Shown: in pieces, positions 39,821 through 49,646 of the stretch
Numbering within the stretch: the first letter of the stretch is position 1
How the letters are laid out: each line of letters begins with the position of its first letter
DNA from: Streptomyces cinnabarinus
Lineage (GTDB): Bacteria; Actinomycetota; Actinomycetes; Streptomycetales; Streptomycetaceae
DNA: 64,000 nucleotides
NCBI RefSeq assembly: GCF_027270315.1
Contig: NZ_CP114413.1
Span: 7,440,001 to 7,504,000, forward strand
Direction: 5' to 3'
Notes under the pieces: model-generated
The model's database searches: none
Told to the model about the DNA's origin: nothing
What the model saw: the letters and a program-made list of their open reading frames with translations, nothing else
Translations under genes and position numbers: made by a program

Positions 39821-41584
39821 ATGCCGAGCCGCCGCCGATTCCTCACCGCGGCCGCCGCCGTGCCGGTCACGGCCGCGGCGGTCGGTGCGTGCGAGGACGG
39901 CGAAGAGGCGCCGCCGTCGTCCGACGGCAGGCCGGCCGCCGCCGTACCGGCCGCGCGGTCCGGTTCGGATCGGCTGAACTTCGTGGTGATCCTCGCCGAC
40001 GACCTCGGCTGGGGCGAACTCGGCTCCTATGGGCAGAGACTCATCCGCACCCCGCGCCTGGACGCCCTGGCCGCCGAGGGCCTGCGCTTCACCGACGCCT
40101 ACGCGACCGCCCCCGTCTGCGCGCCCTCCCGCTGCTCGCTGCTCACCGGACTGCACGCGGGCCACTCCACCGTGCGCGAGAACCCCTGGGGCCCCGGCGG
40201 CCAAGGCGCCCTGACCGAACGGGACTTCACCTTCGCCGAGGCCCTGCGCTCGCGCGGCTACCGCACCGGCATCATCGGAAAGTGGGGCTTCGGCCCCGAG
40301 CTTCCGGACCAGCCGAGCCACCCCAACTCCCGTGGTTTCGAGGAGTTCTACGGCTACATCGGGCACCGGCACGCCCACGACTACTTCCCCGGGTATCTGT
40401 GGCACAACGGCACCCGGCAGGAGATCCCCGCCAACCGCGGCGAGGCCCGGGAGGTCTACGCGCCCGATCTGCTCAAGGAGCGCGCGCTGGCCTTCCTCGA
40501 CGCGCATCGCGCCGAGCCGTTCCTGCTGTGCCTCACCCCGACGCTGCCGCACGCGCCCAGCCAGGCACCGGACGAGGGTGAGTACGCCGACCGCCCCTGG
40601 CCGGGCCCGGACCGACGGCACGCGGCCCAGATCACCACCTTCGACAGCCTGGTCGGCGAGGTCGTCGACCGGCTCACCGCCCTCGGCGTCGCGGGGCGCA
40701 CCCTCGTCCTGGTCACCAGTGACAACGGCCCGCACGAGGAGGGCCGGACGAACCCCGAACTCTTCGACGCCAACGGCTCGTTGCGCGGCTACAAGCGGAA
40801 CCTCTACGAGGGTGGTGTCCGGGTCCCGCTGATCGCCTGGTCGCCGAGGCATGTCCCGGTCGGCACCACCGACCGCCCCACCCCGCTGACGGACCTTCTG
40901 CCGACCCTCGCCGACCTGGCCGGAGCCCCCGCCCCGACCGATGTGGACGGCCTCTCCCTGGCCCCGCTGCTCCGTGGCTCCGGTCACCCGGCCCGCCACA
41001 ACTCCCTCTACTTCTACCGCAATCACAGCGGAGTGACCCCGCGCGCCGACGCCGTCGACCAGGGCCGGGGCCGACGGCTGGCCGAAGCGCTGCGGCGCGG
41101 CGATCTGAAGGCGGTGCGGTTCGCGCCGGGCGACAACCGGAACGTCCCGGACGACGAGTGGGACGTGGAGCTGTACGACCTCGCCCGGGACCCCGGGGAA
41201 CAGCACGACCTCGCCGGGGCGCGCCCCGCGCAGACGGACGCGCTGGTGCGGCTGATGCGCGACTCCTGGACGCCGCCGGACCAGCCGCGCAAGCCGTTCG
41301 GCCTGACCCTGCAGGCGACGGGCCACACCCTGACCGCCACTCTCGCCAACGGCTCCGCCCGCGTCTGGACCGCCCCCCGCCTCACCCTCGGCGCCCCCGG
41401 GGGCTGGGACATCCAGGCGCTCGACCCGGTCGGCGCCCCGAGTCTGCGGCCCGGCGGCCGGCTGACGGTCCGCTGGCGGATCACCCCGGCCCGGGTCACC
41501 GCCGACACCACCCTCGCCTGCCGGGCCACCGCACGGCACGCGGGCGAGGAAGTGACCTACCTGGCGCGAACCTCGCTGGGCTGA
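39821..41584 (+). CDS. Tat-exported arylsulfatase-type sulfatase, probable lipoprotein
   Basis: This 587-residue type I sulfatase has formylglycine motif C100-A-P-S-R, followed by CSLLTGLHAGHSTVREN. Metal ligands include the early DD in VVILADDLGWGELGSYG and the later TSDNGPHEEG. The N-terminus is a twin-arginine signal (SRRRFLTAAAAV) ending in a lipobox-like VGAC, so export as an anchored lipoprotein is likely. It would remove sulfate from a carbohydrate or aryl ester. AGGAGA lies five bases before ATG 39821. It sits beside beta-glucanase genes, perhaps for sulfated polysaccharides, and converges with GH55 across a hairpin. Confidence 0.9.
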   Translation: MPSRRRFLTAAAAVPVTAAAVGACEDGEEAPPSSDGRPAAAVPAARSGSDRLNFVVILADDLGWGELGSYGQRLIRTPRLDALAAEGLRFTDAYATAPVCAPSRCSLLTGLHAGHSTVRENPWGPGGQGALTERDFTFAEALRSRGYRTGIIGKWGFGPELPDQPSHPNSRGFEEFYGYIGHRHAHDYFPGYLWHNGTRQEIPANRGEAREVYAPDLLKERALAFLDAHRAEPFLLCLTPTLPHAPSQAPDEGEYADRPWPGPDRRHAAQITTFDSLVGEVVDRLTALGVAGRTLVLVTSDNGPHEEGRTNPELFDANGSLRGYKRNLYEGGVRVPLIAWSPRHVPVGTTDRPTPLTDLLPTLADLAGAPAPTDVDGLSLAPLLRGSGHPARHNSLYFYRNHSGVTPRADAVDQGRGRRLAEALRRGDLKAVRFAPGDNRNVPDDEWDVELYDLARDPGEQHDLAGARPAQTDALVRLMRDSWTPPDQPRKPFGLTLQATGHTLTATLANGSARVWTAPRLTLGAPGGWDIQALDPVGAPSLRPGGRLTVRWRITPARVTADTTLACRATARHAGEEVTYLARTSLG

Positions 41585-41593
41585 ACACGGTGC

Positions 41594-41630
41594 GGCGGCC
41601 CCTCCCGGAACCGAGTCGGGAAGGGCCGCC
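41594..41630. terminator. Bidirectional hairpin terminator between sulfatase and GH55 genes
   Basis: The 14-base arms (GGCGGCCCCTCCCG at 41594-41607, complement at 41617-41630) pair with a single mismatch around a 9-base loop. It is placed just after the sulfatase stop and beyond the GH55 stop. Confidence 0.75.
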
Positions 41631-41697
41631 TCCGGTGCCGTACAACACACACCTCGACCGCCGGCGTTCGGTCACAGGTGTGTCCCCGGCACCGGGA

Positions 41698-43491
<1,794 letters not shown>

Positions 43492-43631
43492 GAAGCGGCT
43501 CTCTTCCTTCTTCAGCAGGGGTTCAACAGGTGGGGGGCGACAAGGCCGTTGAGCCTCGGGTGTCGCGGTCCCCCGTAGCCTCCGGGCGGTGACACATCAT
43601 GCGCAACACCTTGACGCGGGCTTCCCTTGAG

Positions 43632-43660
43632 TTTTAAATCACAACCTAAATTAAGTCCTG
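43632..43660. promoter_or_regulatory. AT-rich imperfect inverted repeat in the GH55/GH16 divergent promoter
   Basis: Within very GC-rich DNA, bases 43632-43656 are strongly A/T-rich and contain the half-sites TTTTAAAT and AAATTAAG in opposite orientation about 10 bases apart. The element lies 55-80 bases before the GH16 start in the 219-base gap shared with GH55. It looks like a repressor site of the ROK or GntR kind, but no consensus can be assigned. Confidence 0.4.
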
Positions 43661-43710
43661 AGACTTTACGGGGAACCGGCGCCCCACCCTCCCTGCTCAA
43701 GGAGAGCCGC

Positions 43711-45588
43711 ATGCCCACCCGTACCCCACGCATCCTTCTGACCGCTCTCGGCACGGCCGCGGTGCTGACCATGGGCACCGCCCAGGCCACCCCCGCCCCT
43801 CGGCAACTCGCGGCCGCGGCGGCCTGGGACACCGACCGCGCCGCGGCCGCGTACGCCGCGAACCCGGCCGCCGTCACCGCCTCCGGCAGCGAGAACGCGG
43901 GTGTGGCCGCCGGCTTCGCCTTCGACGGCAACGGCACGTCGCGCTGGTCGAGCAACTTCGCCGACGACGCCTGGATCCGCCTCGACCTCGGCCGGAACAT
44001 CCGCATCGACCGCGTCGTCCTCGACTGGGAAGCCGCCTACGGCAAGCGCTACGTCCTGGAGGTCTCCAAGAACGGCACGGACTGGACGCCCTTCTACACG
44101 GAGACCGCCGGCACCGGAGGCTCGGTCACCGCCCACACCTACCCCCAAGAGGTCACCGGCCGCTACGTCCGCATGCGCGGCGTGGAACGCGCCACCCCCT
44201 GGGGCTACTCCCTGTACTCCTTCAAGGTCTACGGCGGCGAACCGGCCCCCGCCTCGACCACCCGCGCCAACCTGGCCCTGAACCACCCCGCCTACTCGAA
44301 CCTCTACCAACACGCGGGCAACTCCCCGGCGTTCGTCACCGACGGCGGCTGGCCGGCCGATCTGAAGGCGGACCAGACCCGCTGGTCCAGCGACTGGAAC
44401 GCGGACCGCTGGGTCTCCGTCGACCTCGGCGCCCGCTCCACGATCGACACCGTCGACCTTTACTGGGAGGCCGCGTTCGCCGTCGACTACGAACTCCAGG
44501 TCTCCGACGACAACCGCACCTGGCGCACGGTGTACCGCCCCTCGGCGGCGGAGGTCGCCTCTCGCCGCGCCAACGTGAAGTCCCCGGGCGAGGCGGTGGG
44601 CCTGCACGACTCGGTCCGCCTGCCGCAGCCGGCCACCGGCCGCTACGTCCGCATGCTCGGCAAGGAACGCCGCTCCTTCTACAACCCGGCCCCGGCGACC
44701 GCCCAATTCGGCTACTCGCTCTACGAGTTCCAGGTCTGGGGCACGGGCGGCAGCGCGGACGCGGCCTACCCGGCGCTCCCGGCGGACCAGTCCGGCGCCT
44801 ACCGCACCACCTTCTTCGACGACTTCACCAGTGCCGCCCTCGACCGCTCCAAGTGGCGCGTGGTGCGCACCGGCACCGAGATGGGCTCGGTCAACGGCGA
44901 GTCCCAGGCGTACGTCGACTCCACCGACAACATCCGCCAGCAGGGCGGCAATCTGATCCTGGAGGCCAAGCACTGCAAGGGCTGCACCAAGGCGGGCGGC
45001 GGCACCTACGACTTCACCTCCGGCCGCATCGACACCAACACCAAGTTCGATTTCACCTACGGCCGGGTCAGCGCGCGTATGAAGCTCCCGGTGGGTGACG
45101 GCTTCTGGCCCGCGTTCTGGCTGCTCGGCAGCAACGTCGACGATCCGACGGTGTCCTGGCCGGCCTCCGGCGAGACCGACATCATGGAGAACGTCGGTTA
45201 CGCCGACTGGACCAGCACCGCCCTGCACGGCCCCGGCTACTCCGCCGACGGCAACATCGGCGCCCGCCAGACCTACCCGAACGGCGGCCGTGCCGACCAG
45301 TGGCACACCTACGCGGTGGAGTGGACCCCGGTCGGCATGCGGTTCTACGTCGACGACCGGCTGGTCCAGGAGACCTCCCGCAACAAGCTGGAGTCGACGC
45401 GGGGGCAGTGGGTCTTCGACCACAACCAGTACGTGATCCTCAACCTCGCCCTGGGCGGCGCCTATCCGGCCGGCTGGAACAAGGTCACGACCCCGTACTG
45501 GGGCCTGCCGCAGTCCAGCGTGGACCGCGTCGCGGCCGGGGGAGTGCGGGCCGAGGTGGACTGGGTGCGGGTGGAGCAGAAGGGCTGA
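43711..45588 (+). CDS. Secreted GH16 beta-glucanase with two discoidin (F5/8 type C, CBM32-like) domains
   Basis: This 625-residue exported enzyme has a signal peptide (RILLTALGTAAVLTMGTAQATPA). Two discoidin-type binding domains follow, at residues 55-175 and 185-350, each with the DG..TRWSS..W..VDLG pattern and ending RYVRM.G.ER. The GH16 domain occupies residues 370-625 with catalytic motif GETDIMEN (E488, D490, E493). The architecture suggests attack on insoluble beta-1,3- or mixed glucan, with the discoidin modules binding the wall. The ATG follows AAGGAG. It shares a promoter region with GH55 and ends at a strong hairpin. Confidence 0.9.
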   Translation: MPTRTPRILLTALGTAAVLTMGTAQATPAPRQLAAAAAWDTDRAAAAYAANPAAVTASGSENAGVAAGFAFDGNGTSRWSSNFADDAWIRLDLGRNIRIDRVVLDWEAAYGKRYVLEVSKNGTDWTPFYTETAGTGGSVTAHTYPQEVTGRYVRMRGVERATPWGYSLYSFKVYGGEPAPASTTRANLALNHPAYSNLYQHAGNSPAFVTDGGWPADLKADQTRWSSDWNADRWVSVDLGARSTIDTVDLYWEAAFAVDYELQVSDDNRTWRTVYRPSAAEVASRRANVKSPGEAVGLHDSVRLPQPATGRYVRMLGKERRSFYNPAPATAQFGYSLYEFQVWGTGGSADAAYPALPADQSGAYRTTFFDDFTSAALDRSKWRVVRTGTEMGSVNGESQAYVDSTDNIRQQGGNLILEAKHCKGCTKAGGGTYDFTSGRIDTNTKFDFTYGRVSARMKLPVGDGFWPAFWLLGSNVDDPTVSWPASGETDIMENVGYADWTSTALHGPGYSADGNIGARQTYPNGGRADQWHTYAVEWTPVGMRFYVDDRLVQETSRNKLESTRGQWVFDHNQYVILNLALGGAYPAGWNKVTTPYWGLPQSSVDRVAAGGVRAEVDWVRVEQKG

Positions 45589-45597
45589 ACATCCCGG

Positions 45598-45634
45598 GTG
45601 CGCAGGCCGGACCCGGCGAGTCCGGCCTGCGCAC
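45598..45634. terminator. Bidirectional hairpin terminator
   Basis: A perfect 15-bp stem (GTGCGCAGGCCGGAC at 45598-45612, complement at 45620-45634) encloses a 7-base loop, between the convergent GH16 and DUF5682 genes. It marks the boundary of the five-gene MoxR/vWA cassette. Confidence 0.85.
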
Positions 45635-45641
45635 GCCTTCG

Positions 45642-48470
45642 TTACACGGTTGCGCAGCCCAGCAGCTCCGCCACCGCGTCGCACGTCGCCGGATACGCGG
45701 TCAGCAGCGCCACGCCCGACGGGGCCGCCGGTGCCCCGGCCTCCTCCCACCCGGCGTCGCAGCCGAGCAGTTCCGCCACCGCGTCGCAGGTCGCCGGGTG
45801 CGCGGAGAGCAGCGCGGCGCCACGGCGGACGTCGGACCGTGCCCGGGTCGCGGTGAACGGGTCGGCCTGCGGGGCCTTCCAGGGCGGCACCCAGCTGTCC
45901 AGCGCCGCGAGCCGCGCCGGGAAGACCCGCCCCGCCTCGCGGATCAGCAGCGGTGCCAGGTCCGCCGCGCCGTTCCTCAGGGTGGTGATCAGCAGCGGCA
46001 GCCACGGCAGCAGCACCGTGTCCGGCAGCCGCCCGAAGGCGTTCGACACCGCCTCCACGACCACGTCCGCGAGCCCCGGCACCGGACCCAGCGCGTGCAC
46101 GAACCCGTTCAGATAGCGCGGGTACGCGGACACCACCAGCGGGTTGTCCAGCAACTCGTCGCACCGCTCGCGCAGTTCGGCCCGGGACAGCGTGCCGAGC
46201 TGCACCCGCGCCGCCCAGAGCAGGGCCGTCTTCGCCGGATCCTCGGGATGCGACTGGGCGACCGCGAGCTCCAGCTGGGTCCGGTCGCAGCCCAGCGACA
46301 GCGCCAGGCTCTCCATGGAGAACAGGAAGCCGAGCATGGCCGCGACCTGCCCCACCGTCGCGTCCTCGTCCCGGAACGCCGTCGGCAGCAAGGTGCAGTA
46401 GTGGGCGTAGCCGGTCTTGACGAACGACTCGATCCAGCCCGGCAGCACCGGCTCGCTGGTGCGGTAGTACGCCAGCAGCGCACGCACCCGGCGCAGCACC
46501 TCCGGCGCGCCGTCCACGCTGCGCTCGGCGGAGAGCACCTTCAGCGCATGGGAGCCGAGTTCGTCGGCGACCCGGCGGCCGCCCAGGTACAGCAGCGCGT
46601 CCTCGACCGCGGCCAGCACCGTCGCCGTCGTCGCCCGAGGGTCGTAGGCGTCGCGCCGCAGCCGCTGCTCCAGGACCTGTTCGAGGCTGACGCCCTCGTA
46701 GCCGAGCTCGATCAGCGCCCGCTGGTGGGTGCCGAGCGCCAGGTCCCAGGACTCCTGGATCGACCGCTCACCGAGCCGCCGCTCACCCATGATCGGCCGC
46801 GCGGCGCCGTGCGGCAGCAGCCGCCGCAGCATCCACAGCACATCGGAGCAGGCCCGCAGCTCCGGCCGGGCCGACAGGTCCAGCAACGCCCGGCGTACTC
46901 CCCGCTGTTCGAGCTTGAGCTCCAGCGGCGCCAGCCGGTCGTACACATCGCGGGCCAGCGGCGGCAGCGAGTCGTAGCCGACCTGGCCGATCCGGTCGCC
47001 GCCCATCATGATCTCGACCAGCCGCCGCACGTCCCGCCGCCCCGGCACCCGGTCCTTCTCGATGCAGGTGACGGCCGCGTCCTGGAAGTCGTACGGCGTG
47101 GGCTTGGCCCGGTCGCGCACCCCGGCCAGCAGGATCGACGTCTCGAACACGGCGATGGCGTCGGCGGTGGAGGCGAGATAGCCGTTGCGCCGGGCCGCCC
47201 GCACGATCTCCACCGACCAGCCGAGCAGTTCGGCCTCGTCCAGCGTGTCGAGCACCGGTGGCCGGCGCAGGAAGCCGGACAGCCGGTCCACGTCGGCCGG
47301 GGACTCCGGCACCGGGAGGGCGGCTGTCTTCCTCGCCGTGGACTTCTTCTTCCCGGCCTGGCCCTCCAGCACGTACGGCCTGACCCGGGTCCGCTTCAGG
47401 CCCTTCGTCCATTCCGTCGCCGCGATCGACACCGAGCCCGCGGCCAGGCCGAACTGCGCCTCGATGGCCGTGTGGCTGGACGGGATCAGCCCGTACTGCC
47501 ACTTGGTGGCGGTACGCGGGGAGATCGTGAAGGTGTCCGCGCTGCCGTGCACGCCGAACTCCTCGACGCGGCTGGCCGCGTGGAAGGCCCCGCACACGTA
47601 CAGGCCGTCCTCCGGGGCGGTGCCGCTCGCCGCGAGATGCTCGCGCATCCGGGTCCACATGTACCGCTCGCGGTCCTCGTCCACCCGGACCCGGGACCCG
47701 TCGCCCGGGGCCAGCCGCCGGAACAGGCTGCCGATGAGGAACATGACCTGGCGGTAGGTGCCGTGATCGCTGTCGCCGAGCGGGACCTCGACGTACTGGT
47801 GCCACCACTCCGACCAGTGCCGCACCTTGCCGTGGCGGAGCAGATGCTCCTCCAACTCCGCGAAGCGGGGCCGCAGATCGCCGATCTCGACGCCGACCGC
47901 CTCGCCGTGCAGCGCGGCCTCCGCCTCAGGTGCCGCAGCCTCGTCCGCCGCCTCCGCGCCCTCGGCATCAAGGGTTCGCTCGTCGCGGGTGTCCCACTGG
48001 AACACATGGTCCGAGGACCGGTCGACCAGGACCAGTTCGACGCCCGGGGTGTCCAGGGCGTAGGCGATGGCCTGGTACTCGGCGGACGCCTCGGTGATCG
48101 GCGCGACGACCGACAGCGGCGCCCACTCGGCGGGGAAACCGTCGGCCTCGCCCGCGAACGCCTGCACGGCCACCGGGAGTCGGCAGTTGCGCAGCTCGGT
48201 CAGCAGCGGCGCCATGTCCTCGCACAGCTCCAGATACACCACCTTGGGCTGCTTCTCGCGCAGCCGGCGGGCCATGGCGAGCGCCGAGGCCGGGGAGTGG
48301 TGGCAGACCGGGAAGATCTCCAGCGGCTCGCGCACCGCCCGGTCGACGTCGTCGACCATGCCGAGGAGGATGCCCTCCAGGGCGTCGGGGCCGCCCGCGA
48401 ACGTGGCCGCGGCCTCCTGGAGTTGGCCGCGGAGCCCGGTGAAGGACGTGCTCTCCTGAGGGCCGCTCAT
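45642..48470 (-). CDS. DUF5682-family protein, putative TraB/ChaN/EreA-like hydrolase of the MoxR-vWA cassette
   Basis: This large 942-residue soluble protein is of unknown function. The first 310 residues show a pattern seen in the TraB/TIKI/ChaN/EreA superfamily: CHHSPAS (H57, H58), VYLELCED (E81), ERYMWTRM (about 269-275) and CGAFHAASR (H297, R301). The rest is all-helical, with no recognisable enzyme motif. The extreme C-terminus carries a duplicated 20-residue segment (885-904 and 920-939). It is the last gene of the leftward cassette, coupled to the MoxR ATPase gene by ATGA overlap. A role as the catalytic end of an AAA+/vWA machine is inferred from context, not shown. Confidence 0.8.
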   Translation of the reverse strand: MSGPQESTSFTGLRGQLQEAAATFAGGPDALEGILLGMVDDVDRAVREPLEIFPVCHHSPASALAMARRLREKQPKVVYLELCEDMAPLLTELRNCRLPVAVQAFAGEADGFPAEWAPLSVVAPITEASAEYQAIAYALDTPGVELVLVDRSSDHVFQWDTRDERTLDAEGAEAADEAAAPEAEAALHGEAVGVEIGDLRPRFAELEEHLLRHGKVRHWSEWWHQYVEVPLGDSDHGTYRQVMFLIGSLFRRLAPGDGSRVRVDEDRERYMWTRMREHLAASGTAPEDGLYVCGAFHAASRVEEFGVHGSADTFTISPRTATKWQYGLIPSSHTAIEAQFGLAAGSVSIAATEWTKGLKRTRVRPYVLEGQAGKKKSTARKTAALPVPESPADVDRLSGFLRRPPVLDTLDEAELLGWSVEIVRAARRNGYLASTADAIAVFETSILLAGVRDRAKPTPYDFQDAAVTCIEKDRVPGRRDVRRLVEIMMGGDRIGQVGYDSLPPLARDVYDRLAPLELKLEQRGVRRALLDLSARPELRACSDVLWMLRRLLPHGAARPIMGERRLGERSIQESWDLALGTHQRALIELGYEGVSLEQVLEQRLRRDAYDPRATTATVLAAVEDALLYLGGRRVADELGSHALKVLSAERSVDGAPEVLRRVRALLAYYRTSEPVLPGWIESFVKTGYAHYCTLLPTAFRDEDATVGQVAAMLGFLFSMESLALSLGCDRTQLELAVAQSHPEDPAKTALLWAARVQLGTLSRAELRERCDELLDNPLVVSAYPRYLNGFVHALGPVPGLADVVVEAVSNAFGRLPDTVLLPWLPLLITTLRNGAADLAPLLIREAGRVFPARLAALDSWVPPWKAPQADPFTATRARSDVRRGAALLSAHPATCDAVAELLGCDAGWEEAGAPAAPSGVALLTAYPATCDAVAELLGCATV
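45654..45818 (-). repeat. In-frame duplication at the 3' end of the DUF5682 gene
   Basis: Two 60-base copies (45759-45818 and 45654-45713) are spaced 105 bases apart. The encoded segments, both built around ALL.A.PATCDAVAELLGC, are identical at 17 of 20 residues. The copies differ at synonymous positions too, so the duplication is not brand new. The spacer encodes an Ala/Gly-rich linker. Confidence 0.85.
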
Positions 48471-49591
48471 GACAGGGTGGCGATCGCGTCGCGGCCGCCC
48501 TCCAGGAACTCGGGCCAGGAGCCGCCCTGTTCCTTGCTGCGCGGCTCGACCACGCCGTGCAGATACTTGTTGAGGATGGCCAGGTCCTCGGGCTCGCGCC
48601 GGGTGAGCGAGCCGACCAGCGAGGAGGCGAGGGTACGGGCGGTCAGGGCGCGCTCGCCGAAGAAGTTGCTGTGCAGGACGGCGTCCTCCAGGACACCGAT
48701 CTGCTCGGCCGTCGACAGCGCCGACTCCAGCTTCTCGTCGTCGCTGCCCGCCGCCGCGGCCGAGGCGCGCAGATCGGCGAAGCTCTGGAGCAGCACGTCG
48801 AGCAGGGTCGGCGGCACGTCCAGCTCGATCGAGTGGCGGCGCAGCAGCTCCTCGGTGCGGAAGCGGACGATCTCCGCCTCGGCCTTCTTGTTCGTCACCA
48901 CCGGGATGCGGACGAAGTTGAAGCGCCGCTTCAGCGCGGACGACAGGTCGTTGACGCCCCGGTCGCGGCTGTTGGCCGTGGCGATGATGGAGAACCCGGG
49001 CTTGGCGAAGACGATGTTGTCGTCACCGGAGCCGCTCTCCAGCTCGGGCACCGAGATGTACTTCTCGGAGAGGATCGAGATCAGCGCGTCCTGGACGTCA
49101 CTCGTGGACCGGGTCAGCTCCTCGAAGCGGCCGATGGCGCCGCCCTCCATCGCCGTCATGATCGGCGAGGGGATCATCGACTCCCGGGACTGACCCTTGG
49201 CGATCACCATGGACACGTTCCAGGAGTACTTGATGTGGTCCTCGGTGGTGCCGGCCGTGCCCTGCACCACCAGCGTGGAGTTGCGGGAGATCGCGGCGGA
49301 CAGCAGCTCGGCCAGCCAGCTCTTGCCGGTGCCGGGGTCACCGATGAGCAGCAGACCCCGGTCGGAGGCGAGGGTGACGATGGACCGCTCCACGAAGCTG
49401 CGGTCACCGAACCACTTCTGCGAGACCTCCCGGTCCAGGCCGTCGGCCCGCTCGGAGCCGAGGATGAACAGCCGGACCATCTTGGGCGACAGCCGCCACG
49501 AGAAGGGCTTGGGGCTGTCGTCGATCGACTCCAGCCAGTCGAGCTCCTCGGCGTACTTGATCTCGGCAGGGGCGCGCAGCAGGTCGGACAT
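48467..49591 (-). CDS. MoxR-type AAA+ ATPase
   Basis: This 374-residue protein has Walker A GDPGTGKS (84-91), a Walker-B-like region (AIGRFEELTRSTSDVQDALISILSEK), sensor motif FSIIATANSRDRGVNDLSSALKRRFNF with the arginine finger, and a C-terminal lid. MoxR ATPases act as chaperones together with vWA proteins, remodelling or activating a partner. ATG 49591 is preferred; an in-frame ATG at 49636 adds 15 residues without a better ribosome site. It starts 55 bases after the vWA stop and overlaps the DUF5682 start by ATGA. The Walker B acidic pair is EE instead of DE. Confidence 0.9.
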   Translation of the reverse strand: MSDLLRAPAEIKYAEELDWLESIDDSPKPFSWRLSPKMVRLFILGSERADGLDREVSQKWFGDRSFVERSIVTLASDRGLLLIGDPGTGKSWLAELLSAAISRNSTLVVQGTAGTTEDHIKYSWNVSMVIAKGQSRESMIPSPIMTAMEGGAIGRFEELTRSTSDVQDALISILSEKYISVPELESGSGDDNIVFAKPGFSIIATANSRDRGVNDLSSALKRRFNFVRIPVVTNKKAEAEIVRFRTEELLRRHSIELDVPPTLLDVLLQSFADLRASAAAAGSDDEKLESALSTAEQIGVLEDAVLHSNFFGERALTARTLASSLVGSLTRREPEDLAILNKYLHGVVEPRSKEQGGSWPEFLEGGRDAIATLS

Positions 49592-49646
49592 GAGGGCGAT
49601 GCCTTTCGATGGGATGATCACTACGGGGGCGGACATGGCCCCGTGA

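Noticed and set aside
45300..49193. A 1297-codon plus-strand open frame opposite the DUF5682 and MoxR genes
   Set aside because: It starts inside the GH16 gene and its composition is Arg/Gln/Val/Gly-rich antisense noise; both minus-strand genes carry clear motifs.
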